Shown here piece by piece: positions 5,570 to 12,515 of a stretch of 28,573 bases of DNA. Origin of the DNA: a virus; the IMG/VR virus record IMGVR_UViG_3300011113_000195, positions 1-28,573 of that record. The stretch is one strand, 5' to 3'. Under the pieces are notes generated by a model. That model had not been told where the DNA came from and did not search any database. It saw only the letters and a program-made list of their open reading frames with translations. Each line of letters starts with the position of its first letter. Position 1 is the stretch's first letter. Made by a program: the position numbers and the translations under genes.

Positions 5570-6715
5570 TTAATATCCTTTTATGTTAAATGAATACATT
5601 ACACTTATTGGATTTGTAACCCAATTAGGATTAGTTATTTGAATTATTAAACTATCATTTAAAGCATTAGCTAATGAGCTTCTAAAATATAACTGATTTA
5701 TTCTTTCACTATGTTTTATAGTTCCTAATGTTTGTTCTGTTGATTGAGTTATATTTTGAAGTTTAATAGTTGAATTTTCTGTACTTCCTAATGTTGTTCT
5801 AACAAATACAGTTACATAAATATCATAAATACAATTAGTCTTAATACTTTTAAAAGGTATAGTGTTAGTTGTTTCAGGTGCAAAATTATTTAAAGCACCT
5901 GAATAATAAATAGAAGCATCTGGAGGATTAACATTTGAAGTATCAGCATATAATTCAAAACTATATAATGGTGCTGGTGTATAACCTAAAACCGTAGCAA
6001 TTGATTTGTTTTCATATCTTGTTGTTCCTGAACTCCAAAAAATGCCATCATTATTTGTTGGTGTAGGTAAATAACAATCATGAAGCTCATTAATTTCATA
6101 ACCGTTATCAATCTTAACGTATATTTTCCCTTGGTTAGCATGAGCATATATAACATATCCTAAACGTACTCCATGATCTGGAGCTGTTGGTTTTACTTTT
6201 GTTATTCCTCCTGGAGTTGTAGCACTTAAAAATAAAGCATCACCATCTGCCCATGTTTCACCTTGTAAACTTCCTGTTGTATTTATTCCAGTAACCTCAC
6301 CAATAACAGTTAATTTACCACTTTGATTGTTATTTATATTTTCAAAAACAACACCAATAGTATTAGCACTATTTGAATCACTATCTGCTAAAGCATAATC
6401 AACCGCTAATCTTTGCCCTTGCGCAGTAATTACTTTTAAAACTTTATATTGAGATGCTAAAAGGTTATCAGTTGTTTTATTTACTACTGTTAAAAATAAA
6501 TTTTCAGGATAAGCACTTGCTCCACCTTCTGGCACATAGTCCAATTGTGACCATGTTTGAACTCCATCACCTATTTTAAAACGTTGTTGGTCTGTTGAGG
6601 TATAAAATAAATCACTTGTAAACGCAACCTCTCCGGCAGCTAATATCGGATTGTTTGTAGCCCAATTTGCTGCTGTATCTCTTCGTAATTGTATCTTTGC
6701 TGTTAATGTACTCAT
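5570..6715 (-). CDS. tail fibre / host-recognition protein with MTD-like N-terminus
   Basis: A 381-residue protein. Residues 5-70 (AKIQLRRDTAANWATNNPIL, AAGEVAFTSDL, FKIGDGVQTWSQLDYVPEGG) match the N-terminal domain of the major tropism determinant and many phage fibres: a qLRRgtaa.W...npiLa.GE.g.e.Dt....kiGDG...W..L pattern. Such domains trimerise and attach the fibre to the tail. Residues 90-210 look like a beta-rich shaft (VNKTTDNLLASQYKVLKVIT and onward). The C-terminal 150 residues are beta-rich and could carry the receptor-binding head. It overlaps the upstream gene by 4 bases. Confidence 0.75.
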   Translation of the reverse strand: MSTLTAKIQLRRDTAANWATNNPILAAGEVAFTSDLFYTSTDQQRFKIGDGVQTWSQLDYVPEGGASAYPENLFLTVVNKTTDNLLASQYKVLKVITAQGQRLAVDYALADSDSNSANTIGVVFENINNNQSGKLTVIGEVTGINTTGSLQGETWADGDALFLSATTPGGITKVKPTAPDHGVRLGYVIYAHANQGKIYVKIDNGYEINELHDCYLPTPTNNDGIFWSSGTTRYENKSIATVLGYTPAPLYSFELYADTSNVNPPDASIYYSGALNNFAPETTNTIPFKSIKTNCIYDIYVTVFVRTTLGSTENSTIKLQNITQSTEQTLGTIKHSERINQLYFRSSLANALNDSLIIQITNPNWVTNPISVMYSFNIKGY

Positions 6716-7314
6716 GCTTGAACTATTGTATTGCTATAAATTGTAGAACTCGAACCTCCATCTATTGTACTAACTACCAAAACTTGATAAGTTTCACCAC
6801 CTTTTAATGTAGTTATTGTGTTTCCGTTTTGATCTATAATAGTTACTAAATTTGATGTTCCTACATTGGTAATAGTTGAATCAAAAGGTATTTGGCAAGT
6901 ATCGTATTTAAATGGCTGTTTTAACTGAACATCAAAATAGTAACCTGCATCTTCATCATCAAATCTCGGCTCACTAAAAGGATTTAAAGTAATGTTATCA
7001 GTTATTAATTTCCAACCATAAATAGTAGAACTAAGTTGAGAAATAATATCTAAACATATCTGTTGAATATCGCTAAACAATTCTAACTCATTTGTCTTTC
7101 CTTTTATAAGCCTATCCATTATGTATATTCTCAGTACATAAACATAGGCATTGCCTTGTACCTGTGGAGCTTCATAATCAACCCACATTGCCGGGTAATT
7201 AGTTATTCCACTTGTTGCAAATTCTACTACACTACCATTACCAAATGAATTAATTTGATAGTGAGCGTTTGCAATGTTATTTAGGTTTTTTATTGTTTGG
7301 TTTAATGTTATCAT
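6712..7314 (-). CDS. tail-terminator-like / tail completion protein
   Basis: A 200-residue protein. Residues 1-140 read as a small alpha/beta domain with MITLNQTIKNLNNIANAHYQ, AMWVDYEAPQVQGNAYVYVL, and the helix NELELFSDIQQICLDIISQL, then PRFDDEDAGYYFDVQLKQPF. A helix of this kind between strands, with an ending DDxxGxxFxVxLxxP, fits the tail-terminator proteins of Bacteroidota siphophages. The last 50 residues (TIIDQNGNTITTLKGGETYQ) look like a small appended beta domain. It follows the connector gene, where a neck or tail-terminator gene is expected. A palindrome sits directly upstream of its ATG. Confidence 0.55.
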   Translation of the reverse strand: MITLNQTIKNLNNIANAHYQINSFGNGSVVEFATSGITNYPAMWVDYEAPQVQGNAYVYVLRIYIMDRLIKGKTNELELFSDIQQICLDIISQLSSTIYGWKLITDNITLNPFSEPRFDDEDAGYYFDVQLKQPFKYDTCQIPFDSTITNVGTSNLVTIIDQNGNTITTLKGGETYQVLVVSTIDGGSSSTIYSNTIVQA

Positions 7315-7316
7315 TC

Positions 7317-7348
7317 AAATATTGTTTCAATATTTCAATTTTATTGAA
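7317..7348. repeat. two overlapping palindromes upstream of the tail-terminator-like gene
   Basis: AAATATTG (7317-7324) and CAATATTT (7328-7335) form a perfect 8-bp stem with a 3-base loop. TTCAAT (7334-7339) and ATTGAA (7343-7348) form a second 6-bp stem. The first ends 2 bases before the ATG at 7314 on the minus strand. They fill much of the 59-base gap, with no T run after them, so they look more like an operator or an RNA structure at the start codon than a terminator. Confidence 0.4.
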
Positions 7349-7373
7349 TAGCTTATAACCGCTTTTTTTTGGT

Positions 7374-7937
7374 TTAGTAGCGTTTTCTTTTTTCAAATTT
7401 TTCTTCATAACTAATATATCTTTTGTTACGACCTAAGAAAATTCCATTATCGTAAGCATAAAGTTGAGGTACAATAGTATCAAAGCCACTGCCGGGATTA
7501 TCGTATAATGGATAGTCACTTGAATTTTCTAACAAATACTCAATTAATCTATTTGTATGATATTGCGCTTTGTCAGTAACTAAATTCATAAATTGATTTA
7601 ATTCTGAATAATCAACTCCCGTACTGTTATCACTATTTTTCCTTACAATGTTCTTATTAGTAACCTTATAAGTTAAGAATGGCGCAGCTTCAACCATAGT
7701 CCACCACTTTAAAGCAGGGATTATATAATCATCTAATAAAGTAGTATTTAAAGCTGTTAAACTTCCGCTTTGAACTTGACTTATAATTTCATTATAAAGC
7801 CCTGAACCAATATAATTACGAATGTGTATTTTTTGAGCTTCTTCAATTGAAATTCTAATATATTTTTCATCTACATTAGGATCTACAAATGTATAGTCCT
7901 TAATGTATGTTGCTGTTAATAATAATACTGTCGCCAT
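7374..7937 (-). CDS. head-tail connector / head completion protein
   Basis: A 187-residue, mostly helical protein. It begins MATVLLLTATYIKDYTFVDP, then has EEAQKIHIRNYIGSGLYNEI, LLDDYIIPALKWWTMVEAAP, and a conserved-looking end with NRLIEYLLENSSDYPLY. Helical proteins of about 180-190 residues with a Y-I-G-x-x-L-Y motif and a W-rich middle helix usually follow the portal in Bacteroidota phages and are annotated as gp6-like connectors (DUF6712-type). They bind below the portal to join head and tail. The gene touches the portal stop-start at 7937, consistent with coupled translation. Confidence 0.6.
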   Translation of the reverse strand: MATVLLLTATYIKDYTFVDPNVDEKYIRISIEEAQKIHIRNYIGSGLYNEIISQVQSGSLTALNTTLLDDYIIPALKWWTMVEAAPFLTYKVTNKNIVRKNSDNSTGVDYSELNQFMNLVTDKAQYHTNRLIEYLLENSSDYPLYDNPGSGFDTIVPQLYAYDNGIFLGRNKRYISYEEKFEKRKRY

Positions 7938-9853
7938 TATTTTTTAGTTTTTACAACGTTAGCCTGCCAAATATGTCTGCAAAATGGTGTTCGTGCTTCA
8001 CCACCTTTACGAGTCCACCAACCACCTCTAAAATTCCAAACATCCCATCCTACTATCTTACTAATTTGTTCTATTTGGGCCCTTGAATACATTTTGTTTG
8101 CATCCAAAAGTTTAACACAAAACTCTCTGCTATTTCTTTTGTTTGGTTTTACACCTGGTCTCCATTCATAAGAGTACATGATTTTAAAATCTTCGAACTC
8201 ATTACCTATTTTATTAGCTTGTCTAATTGCTGAAGATTTAGGTACACGAATAACTTTTTTCTCACCGCCACTTACTTTCTCTTTTACGCTTATTTGCTCT
8301 TCATCTACAAGGTCTTTAATTAAGTCGGCTACTCTATCTTCTTTAATTCTTAAAGTATCTGCAATTGTCTTATTTTCCATTAATGGATCTTTGTCTAACA
8401 ATGCAACTATATCTCTTTTTAAACTATTGCTTAGAGGTGAAATTTCAGCAAACTCAAATTTGCCATCTTCATTCATAAACTTTTGCTCATAAAATTCAAA
8501 TGAGTCTTTATCTTCACCAAACATTTTAAAGATTTCAATTATCTCATCAATTTCAGAAACACTTTTAAATGAATGTTCACAACAAGTATCTTCAAGTTCA
8601 GGCTCACAAAATCTATGAATAGCACTTGAAACAATCGGCTTTACTTCCTCTTCTATTGGAGGTAATCCGTACATTTCACGAACTTCGTTTTTAGTCATTA
8701 CCTTTATTTTTTCTTCAATAGGTAACTGTTCTTCTAATGGCTCAAGTTCTTTTAAATAAATACGATTTCCAAATCCTTTTAACTTTAATAAGTAATTAAA
8801 ATCCTTTTCTATTTCTCTTTGATTTGGTACTATGTAAGTTGATTTGTAAAGTTCGTAAGAATCATTTATCTGGTCTTTATTACCTAACTCTCCAGGTGTT
8901 TTAATACCTACTAACATAGGGTTTGGAATGTGATGCCCTATGATTAATTCTTGAATAACTTGGTCGTTTAATTCAGTCAATTGAGCATCTACGTTTTGAG
9001 GTGTTAAATGTTCAATTGTTGGAGCTGTTTCTCTATTGCCACTAAATGAAATTAGTAAACTATTAGCCCTATCTGTTCCGGTGAATTTCTCTTTTAAACG
9101 TGCTTCAATTTCTTCTTTCTCTTCTTCAGTTGGTCTGCCGTTTGAAAAGTTTAAAATTGTGCCTGCGTTAAAGCCACTTTTTATAGCATTTAATCTGTAA
9201 TTAGAAAGCTCAACATCAACCTCTGCATAAACTGCTGAAGCTACATAGTCAGGTAATGGATAAGCATCTAAGTCAGGTCTGTATTCTTTACTTACAAAGA
9301 TTTGTCTGCCTGTTGGTTTCTCAGGATCAAATAATGGAATATACTCTAAGTCGGTATCTTCAGGTGTTTGCTTTTGCTTACTCCAATCTTTAGAATACCA
9401 ATAACCATCGGCATCTTTTGCTTTTCTTAGGTTGTTGTAAGGAAAATGTAATATCTCAAAGTTGTTACCTGCTTTATTCCAAATAACCTCTAAATAATAA
9501 CCTCCGAATAACTTTTTATCTAATACACATTTTTTTACAATGTCTTTTAAAGTATCGAAATTAGTATTCTCTTTATTTAAAAAGTCATTTGCTCTCGCTA
9601 TATCTTCAATTGACAAACTATCACTATCAAAGCCAACACCAGCGCCACAAATGTATAAAACCTTACCGTTAATAAAAGCGTTATGCTTAGAAGAACGATT
9701 GTACAAATAAAGCAAATAAGCTGGGTAATTATTGTAATAGCCATCTCTTTCAGCTCCATAAATAATCCACTCTTTTGATTTCTCTTCTTTAAATACAGGT
9801 GTTTTATGTGCCTGTAGTTTAAGGTTAATTACATCGTATATATTATTCTCCAT
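7937..9853 (-). CDS. portal protein with a C-terminal helix-turn-helix-like and Cys/His extension
   Basis: A 638-residue protein. Residues 1-400 show portal features: a mixed N-terminus (YYNNYPAYLLYLYNRSSKHN, ANDFLNKENTNFDTLKDIVK), a middle (YRLNAIKSGFNAGTILNFSN, EEKEEIEARLKEKFTG) and a stem-like helix near IQELIIGHHIPNPMLVGIKT. The portal forms the dodecameric DNA channel of the capsid. Residues 474-525 form a winged-helix-like unit (SLKRDIVALLDKDPLMENKT then IADTLRIKEDRVADLIKDLV). Residues 575-638 hold FC (579), FRGGWW and CRHIW (625-629), like C-terminal domains of MuF-type head proteins. Its start overlaps the upstream gene by 11 bases. At 638 residues it is long for a portal. Confidence 0.8.
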   Translation of the reverse strand: MENNIYDVINLKLQAHKTPVFKEEKSKEWIIYGAERDGYYNNYPAYLLYLYNRSSKHNAFINGKVLYICGAGVGFDSDSLSIEDIARANDFLNKENTNFDTLKDIVKKCVLDKKLFGGYYLEVIWNKAGNNFEILHFPYNNLRKAKDADGYWYSKDWSKQKQTPEDTDLEYIPLFDPEKPTGRQIFVSKEYRPDLDAYPLPDYVASAVYAEVDVELSNYRLNAIKSGFNAGTILNFSNGRPTEEEKEEIEARLKEKFTGTDRANSLLISFSGNRETAPTIEHLTPQNVDAQLTELNDQVIQELIIGHHIPNPMLVGIKTPGELGNKDQINDSYELYKSTYIVPNQREIEKDFNYLLKLKGFGNRIYLKELEPLEEQLPIEEKIKVMTKNEVREMYGLPPIEEEVKPIVSSAIHRFCEPELEDTCCEHSFKSVSEIDEIIEIFKMFGEDKDSFEFYEQKFMNEDGKFEFAEISPLSNSLKRDIVALLDKDPLMENKTIADTLRIKEDRVADLIKDLVDEEQISVKEKVSGGEKKVIRVPKSSAIRQANKIGNEFEDFKIMYSYEWRPGVKPNKRNSREFCVKLLDANKMYSRAQIEQISKIVGWDVWNFRGGWWTRKGGEARTPFCRHIWQANVVKTKK

Positions 9854-10241
9854 AAGTTATAATCGTTTTACTTTGATTATCGTATTCTCTATAAATAGGC
9901 AAGTTACTTTCAACTTTTACCATTCCAATTTCTAAAAGTCCAGTCGCGTTACTAATATCTAAATTACTTGAACTTGTTTGCTCATAAATAGCATACTCAT
10001 AAAAACCCGTTTCAGGCAAAGATACAACACCACTTGTTAAATTAACTGTACCTGTTGTTTCAGTTATTAAAAACTTATTGTAACGAGTAGGAAAGCCGCT
10101 AACATCACTTGCAATAAAATTAACCGAACTCATTAATACTTGATGTTTAAATGAAAACAAGTAATAAGGATTTGTCAAAGTAACTTTTTCACTTAACGTA
10201 AATATTAAAAAGTTGTTTTGCCCTTTGTTTATTATTTGCAT
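9843..10241 (-). CDS. beta-rich structural protein, probable virion decoration
   Basis: A 132-residue protein that is mostly beta strands: NFLIFTLSEKVTLTNPYYLF, SSVNFIASDVSGFPTRYNKF, LTSGVVSLPETGFYEYAIYE, and a C-terminus KVESNLPIYREYDN. Proteins that begin with a similar EKVTLTNPYYLFxF stretch are frequent near the portal and tube genes in Bacteroidota phages, with no known role. It may be a head or tail decoration or a neck protein. It is the first gene after the terminator at 10273-10305 and its ATG is 15 bases below a GGTACTT motif. It overlaps the portal gene by 11 bases. Confidence 0.6.
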   Translation of the reverse strand: MQIINKGQNNFLIFTLSEKVTLTNPYYLFSFKHQVLMSSVNFIASDVSGFPTRYNKFLITETTGTVNLTSGVVSLPETGFYEYAIYEQTSSSNLDISNATGLLEIGMVKVESNLPIYREYDNQSKTIITYGE

Positions 10242-10245
10242 ATTT

Positions 10246-10256
10246 TATAAAGTACC
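10246..10256 (-). promoter_or_regulatory. GGTACTTTATA motif upstream of the 132-residue gene
   Basis: The minus strand reads GGTACTTTATAAAATATG, with the start codon at its end (10241). It lies about 17 bases below a terminator tail, so a promoter role would be sensible here. Confidence 0.55.
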
Positions 10257-10272
10257 TAAATTTATAACTATT

Positions 10273-10305
10273 GTAAAAACAAAAGGGCTACAATTTTGCA
10301 GCCCT
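10273..10305 (-). terminator. rho-independent terminator after the tail tube gene
   Basis: On the minus strand AGGGCTGCAA pairs with TTGTAGCCCT (10305-10296 with 10293-10284), including a G-U pair, and TTTTGTTTTT follows. The stem is better in minus-strand RNA. It sits 29 bases below the stop codon of the tail tube gene. Confidence 0.75.
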
Positions 10306-10333
10306 AATGAAATCAAAATAAACGAACAGGAAA

Positions 10334-10843
10334 TTATATGATGCCAGAAATTACACCTGAATTTACTTTGTTAGCTGGCAATGGTTCTTTGCCTGTTAAA
10401 GTTAAGGAATAACCGTTTTTGTCACCCATTGCTTTACCAGTTGAACTTGTACCTGCTGTTAAGTGCATCGCTCTTGTTTCACCTGCTAAATGATAAACAT
10501 CATCAGCATCTTGAACAATAACCATTAATCTGTTTTGTGTTAGTAATCGAACAATGTTTCTGTTTTTAGCAGTCATTTTATAAACGCTAAAAGTTAATGT
10601 TTGTTCGTAAAAAGTTGTTCCGTTTTCAATTGATACAGTTGCATTTTCATCAAATTGTGCATCTTCTAATTCTACCTCAACAGTCCAGAATTTCTTTCCT
10701 GCTGCCATTGTAATTGCACTAACTTGACCTGATGAACTTGTAATTGAAGAAACGTTTGCAAACTCTGTTAAATAAAGTTTTTTTATACCGCCGGCACCTT
10801 GCCTGCAGTCTAATGATATTCCCTCTGTAAGTAAACAAGGCAT
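10334..10843 (-). CDS. major tail tube protein
   Basis: A 169-residue protein beginning MPCLLTEGISLDCRQGAGGI then KKLYLTEFANVSSITSSSG, with ITMAAGKKFWTVEVELEDAQ, NGTTFYEQTLTFSVYKMTAK, and later VIVQDADDVYHLAGETRAMH and MGDKNGYSLTLTGKEPLPAN. This pattern (M.cLLT.g..ldCr...GGIkk.Yl.ef, then itm..GkkFw..e.e, then G..fYeqtlt) is the usual tail tube protein of Bacteroidota siphophages. Tube subunits stack around the tape measure to form the tail. It lies directly after the capsid gene and has terminators on both sides, as expected for a very abundant product. The size fits the family. Confidence 0.82.
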   Translation of the reverse strand: MPCLLTEGISLDCRQGAGGIKKLYLTEFANVSSITSSSGQVSAITMAAGKKFWTVEVELEDAQFDENATVSIENGTTFYEQTLTFSVYKMTAKNRNIVRLLTQNRLMVIVQDADDVYHLAGETRAMHLTAGTSSTGKAMGDKNGYSLTLTGKEPLPANKVNSGVISGII

Positions 10844-10849
10844 AGTTAT

Positions 10850-10881
10850 AAATTTTTAAAAGGGAGCTTTTACACTCCCTT
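10850..10881 (-). terminator. weak terminator or attenuator after the capsid gene
   Basis: On the minus strand AAGGGAG (10881-10875) and CTCCCTT (10866-10860) form a 7-bp stem with an 8-base loop. The tail is TTAAAAATTT, which is T-poor, so termination is likely partial. It lies 9 bases after the capsid stop codon. A partial stop here would let more capsid than tube RNA be made, or protect the capsid mRNA 3' end. Confidence 0.6.
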
Positions 10882-10889
10882 GATTAATA

Positions 10890-11858
10890 TTAAGCGTTAG
10901 TATATTGTACTACGTGATCGATGAACTTAACTGCACAGCCAGCTCTGAAAGCTCCAAATACCTTATATACTCGGTCATCCTGTGAGTACCATGCTTCGAT
11001 AGTATCAGTATCAGATTGTAAGTCAGTTCCGTAAACTAAGTTTGAAGCGTAAGTTGCAATAACACGATTACGTGCTGCAGTAGGTAAACTACCTGTATCG
11101 ACTGGGTTATCGTTATTTAATCCGCTAACGGCAATAACCTTCATGTTAGTACCTGGATACATTAATTCCCAATTGTTCCATACATTATCAGTAGTGTACT
11201 GAGAACCATAGATGCCATAAGTAGAAGTTATCTTAGCAGCTAATACTCTGAAAGTATCATAACCACAGAAAGCAACGATTGGTTCGTTTGCAATTGCAGC
11301 AGCTGGTACTTTTGAATAAATATCATCAAATATAGTCAACACGTTAGTTGAGTTCAATGTTGAAGCTGTTGCTGCTACTGCTGTACCTGCTACATCAATT
11401 GTTCTTAACCAGCCATTCATTTGTTTTAATACTGTTGAATTGCCGTAAGTTGTTGAGCCCTGCCAAATCATTTGTTCTACGTTACGTGCTACTTGAGCAA
11501 TTTTTCTGTCGATAATGTTTTGTGCAATTGACATTGAATCTACGTTAGCTCCTGCCGGTAAATACTTTTGTGTAAAGTACACGTTTAAGTCATTTAAACA
11601 GAATTGTTCTGCAAACTGAATACCTACAGTTGCAATTTCAATTTGATTAATTGTTGTTGTTCCTGAAGAGGTAAAAGAACAAGCAGCCGATTGAAATGGT
11701 ACTGTTGATTCTAATACTGGGATTTTTGCTGAAGATTTGATTCCTGTACGGATGTCAACTCCTAACCCTAATGTTTTAGCGCCTAAAATCGCTTTGCTAA
11801 TTAAGTCCGCCTTATTTTCTTCAATATAAGCGGTCATTGTGCCTAATGAAAATGCCAT
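10890..11858 (-). CDS. major capsid protein
   Basis: A 322-residue protein of the HK97-fold capsid type. It has an N-terminal helix and arm (YIEENKADLISKAILGAKTL), an E-loop-like region (KSSAKIPVLESTVPFQSAAC), a spine-helix region (ISIAQN-like SIAQNIIDRKIAQVARNVEQ, with MIWQGSTTYGNSTVLKQMNG), a helix before LTIFDDIYSKVPAAAIANEP, and a C-terminal strand-rich core (RVYKVFGAFRAGCAVKFIDH). This order and length are typical of Bacteroidota siphophage capsids, and the scaffold-like and protease genes come just before it. The subunits assemble into the icosahedral head. The ATG at 11858 has an A-rich leader and no GGTACTT motif. A hairpin follows the stop codon. Confidence 0.85.
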   Translation of the reverse strand: MAFSLGTMTAYIEENKADLISKAILGAKTLGLGVDIRTGIKSSAKIPVLESTVPFQSAACSFTSSGTTTINQIEIATVGIQFAEQFCLNDLNVYFTQKYLPAGANVDSMSIAQNIIDRKIAQVARNVEQMIWQGSTTYGNSTVLKQMNGWLRTIDVAGTAVAATASTLNSTNVLTIFDDIYSKVPAAAIANEPIVAFCGYDTFRVLAAKITSTYGIYGSQYTTDNVWNNWELMYPGTNMKVIAVSGLNNDNPVDTGSLPTAARNRVIATYASNLVYGTDLQSDTDTIEAWYSQDDRVYKVFGAFRAGCAVKFIDHVVQYTNA

Positions 11859-11889
11859 GATGTTTTGTTTTTAGTTTTTGTTTTAATTA

Positions 11890-12486
11890 TTATTTGAATA
11901 CTTGTTTTCTAAATTCTTCTAATGAAGTCGTTGTGTTTACTTTTTTAAAGTTTTCTTTTGAAGTTGATTTTGGCTCTACACTTGGAGCGTCTGCAACCTT
12001 TTCAATCAAAGAAAATAACTTTCTATTTAAATCGTTTTGTGCTACGATTTGAGCGTTTGCAGCTTCTAAAGCAGTATTTGAAATTCCTAAAGCAGCTTCT
12101 AATTTTGAAAGTCTTTCATTTAATTCGTTAAACTTAGTTTCAAATTCTTGATTGCTGTTCATTTCTTCCATTACTGGCTCTTCTTCCATAACTTCAGGTT
12201 CTAAGCCTTTTACAACTCCGTTTTCAACGTAAACTTTCATTGGTTGCTCATTTACCATGATAACCATTTCAGTTACTTCAACAGGTACATCCATAACTCC
12301 ATCTGGTGTTATTACTTGTAACTTTGAACCTACTGCTATCTCTTCTGTATCTGTTCTAATGATTGTACCATCTGCTGCTTTGTAGTCAGCAAATTTTAAA
12401 TCTTTGATTTCATCTTGAAAAATATCTTTGAACAAATCTTTCATATCTGAAAACACTTCTTTAAACGTTTGTTTTTTATTTTCCAT
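11890..12486 (-). CDS. scaffold-like head assembly protein
   Basis: An acidic protein of 198 residues. It begins MENKKQTFKEVFSDMKDLFK, contains a beta part (ADGTIIRTDTEEIAVGSKLQ then VYVENGVVKGLEPEVMEEEP) and ends in a coiled-coil stretch (KFNELNERLSKLEAALGIS, about 121-139). Very acidic, coiled-coil proteins next to the major capsid gene act as scaffolds in head assembly, and this small beta domain with GSKLQVITPDG is common in Bacteroidota phages just before the capsid gene. I chose ATG 12486 over an in-frame ATG at 12519 because the longer start would lie inside the protease stop codon, and a GTACTT motif stands between it and this one. Confidence 0.65.
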   Translation of the reverse strand: MENKKQTFKEVFSDMKDLFKDIFQDEIKDLKFADYKAADGTIIRTDTEEIAVGSKLQVITPDGVMDVPVEVTEMVIMVNEQPMKVYVENGVVKGLEPEVMEEEPVMEEMNSNQEFETKFNELNERLSKLEAALGISNTALEAANAQIVAQNDLNRKLFSLIEKVADAPSVEPKSTSKENFKKVNTTTSLEEFRKQVFK

Positions 12487-12498
12487 TGCTCTTTTTTT

Positions 12499-12509
12499 TA
12501 TAAAGTACA
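12499..12509 (-). promoter_or_regulatory. GTACTTTATAA motif upstream of the scaffold-like gene
   Basis: The minus strand reads TGTACTTTATAAAAAAAAG, 23 bases before the ATG at 12486. It differs from the other copies by T in place of the first G. Confidence 0.5.
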
Positions 12510-12515
12510 TTAAAT

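Noticed and set aside
5570-6715. Diversity-generating retroelement target (MTD-like fibre)
   Set aside because: Only the N-terminal MTD-like attachment domain is seen; no reverse transcriptase, template repeat or C-type lectin variable region with matching repeats is in the window.
8178-8492. Plus-strand open frame opposite the portal gene
   Set aside because: It runs antisense to a well-supported portal gene, with a Ser/Leu-rich low-complexity translation typical of a shadow frame. The other plus-strand frames (near 13002, 17826, 22776, 25508 and 26933) were left out for the same reason.
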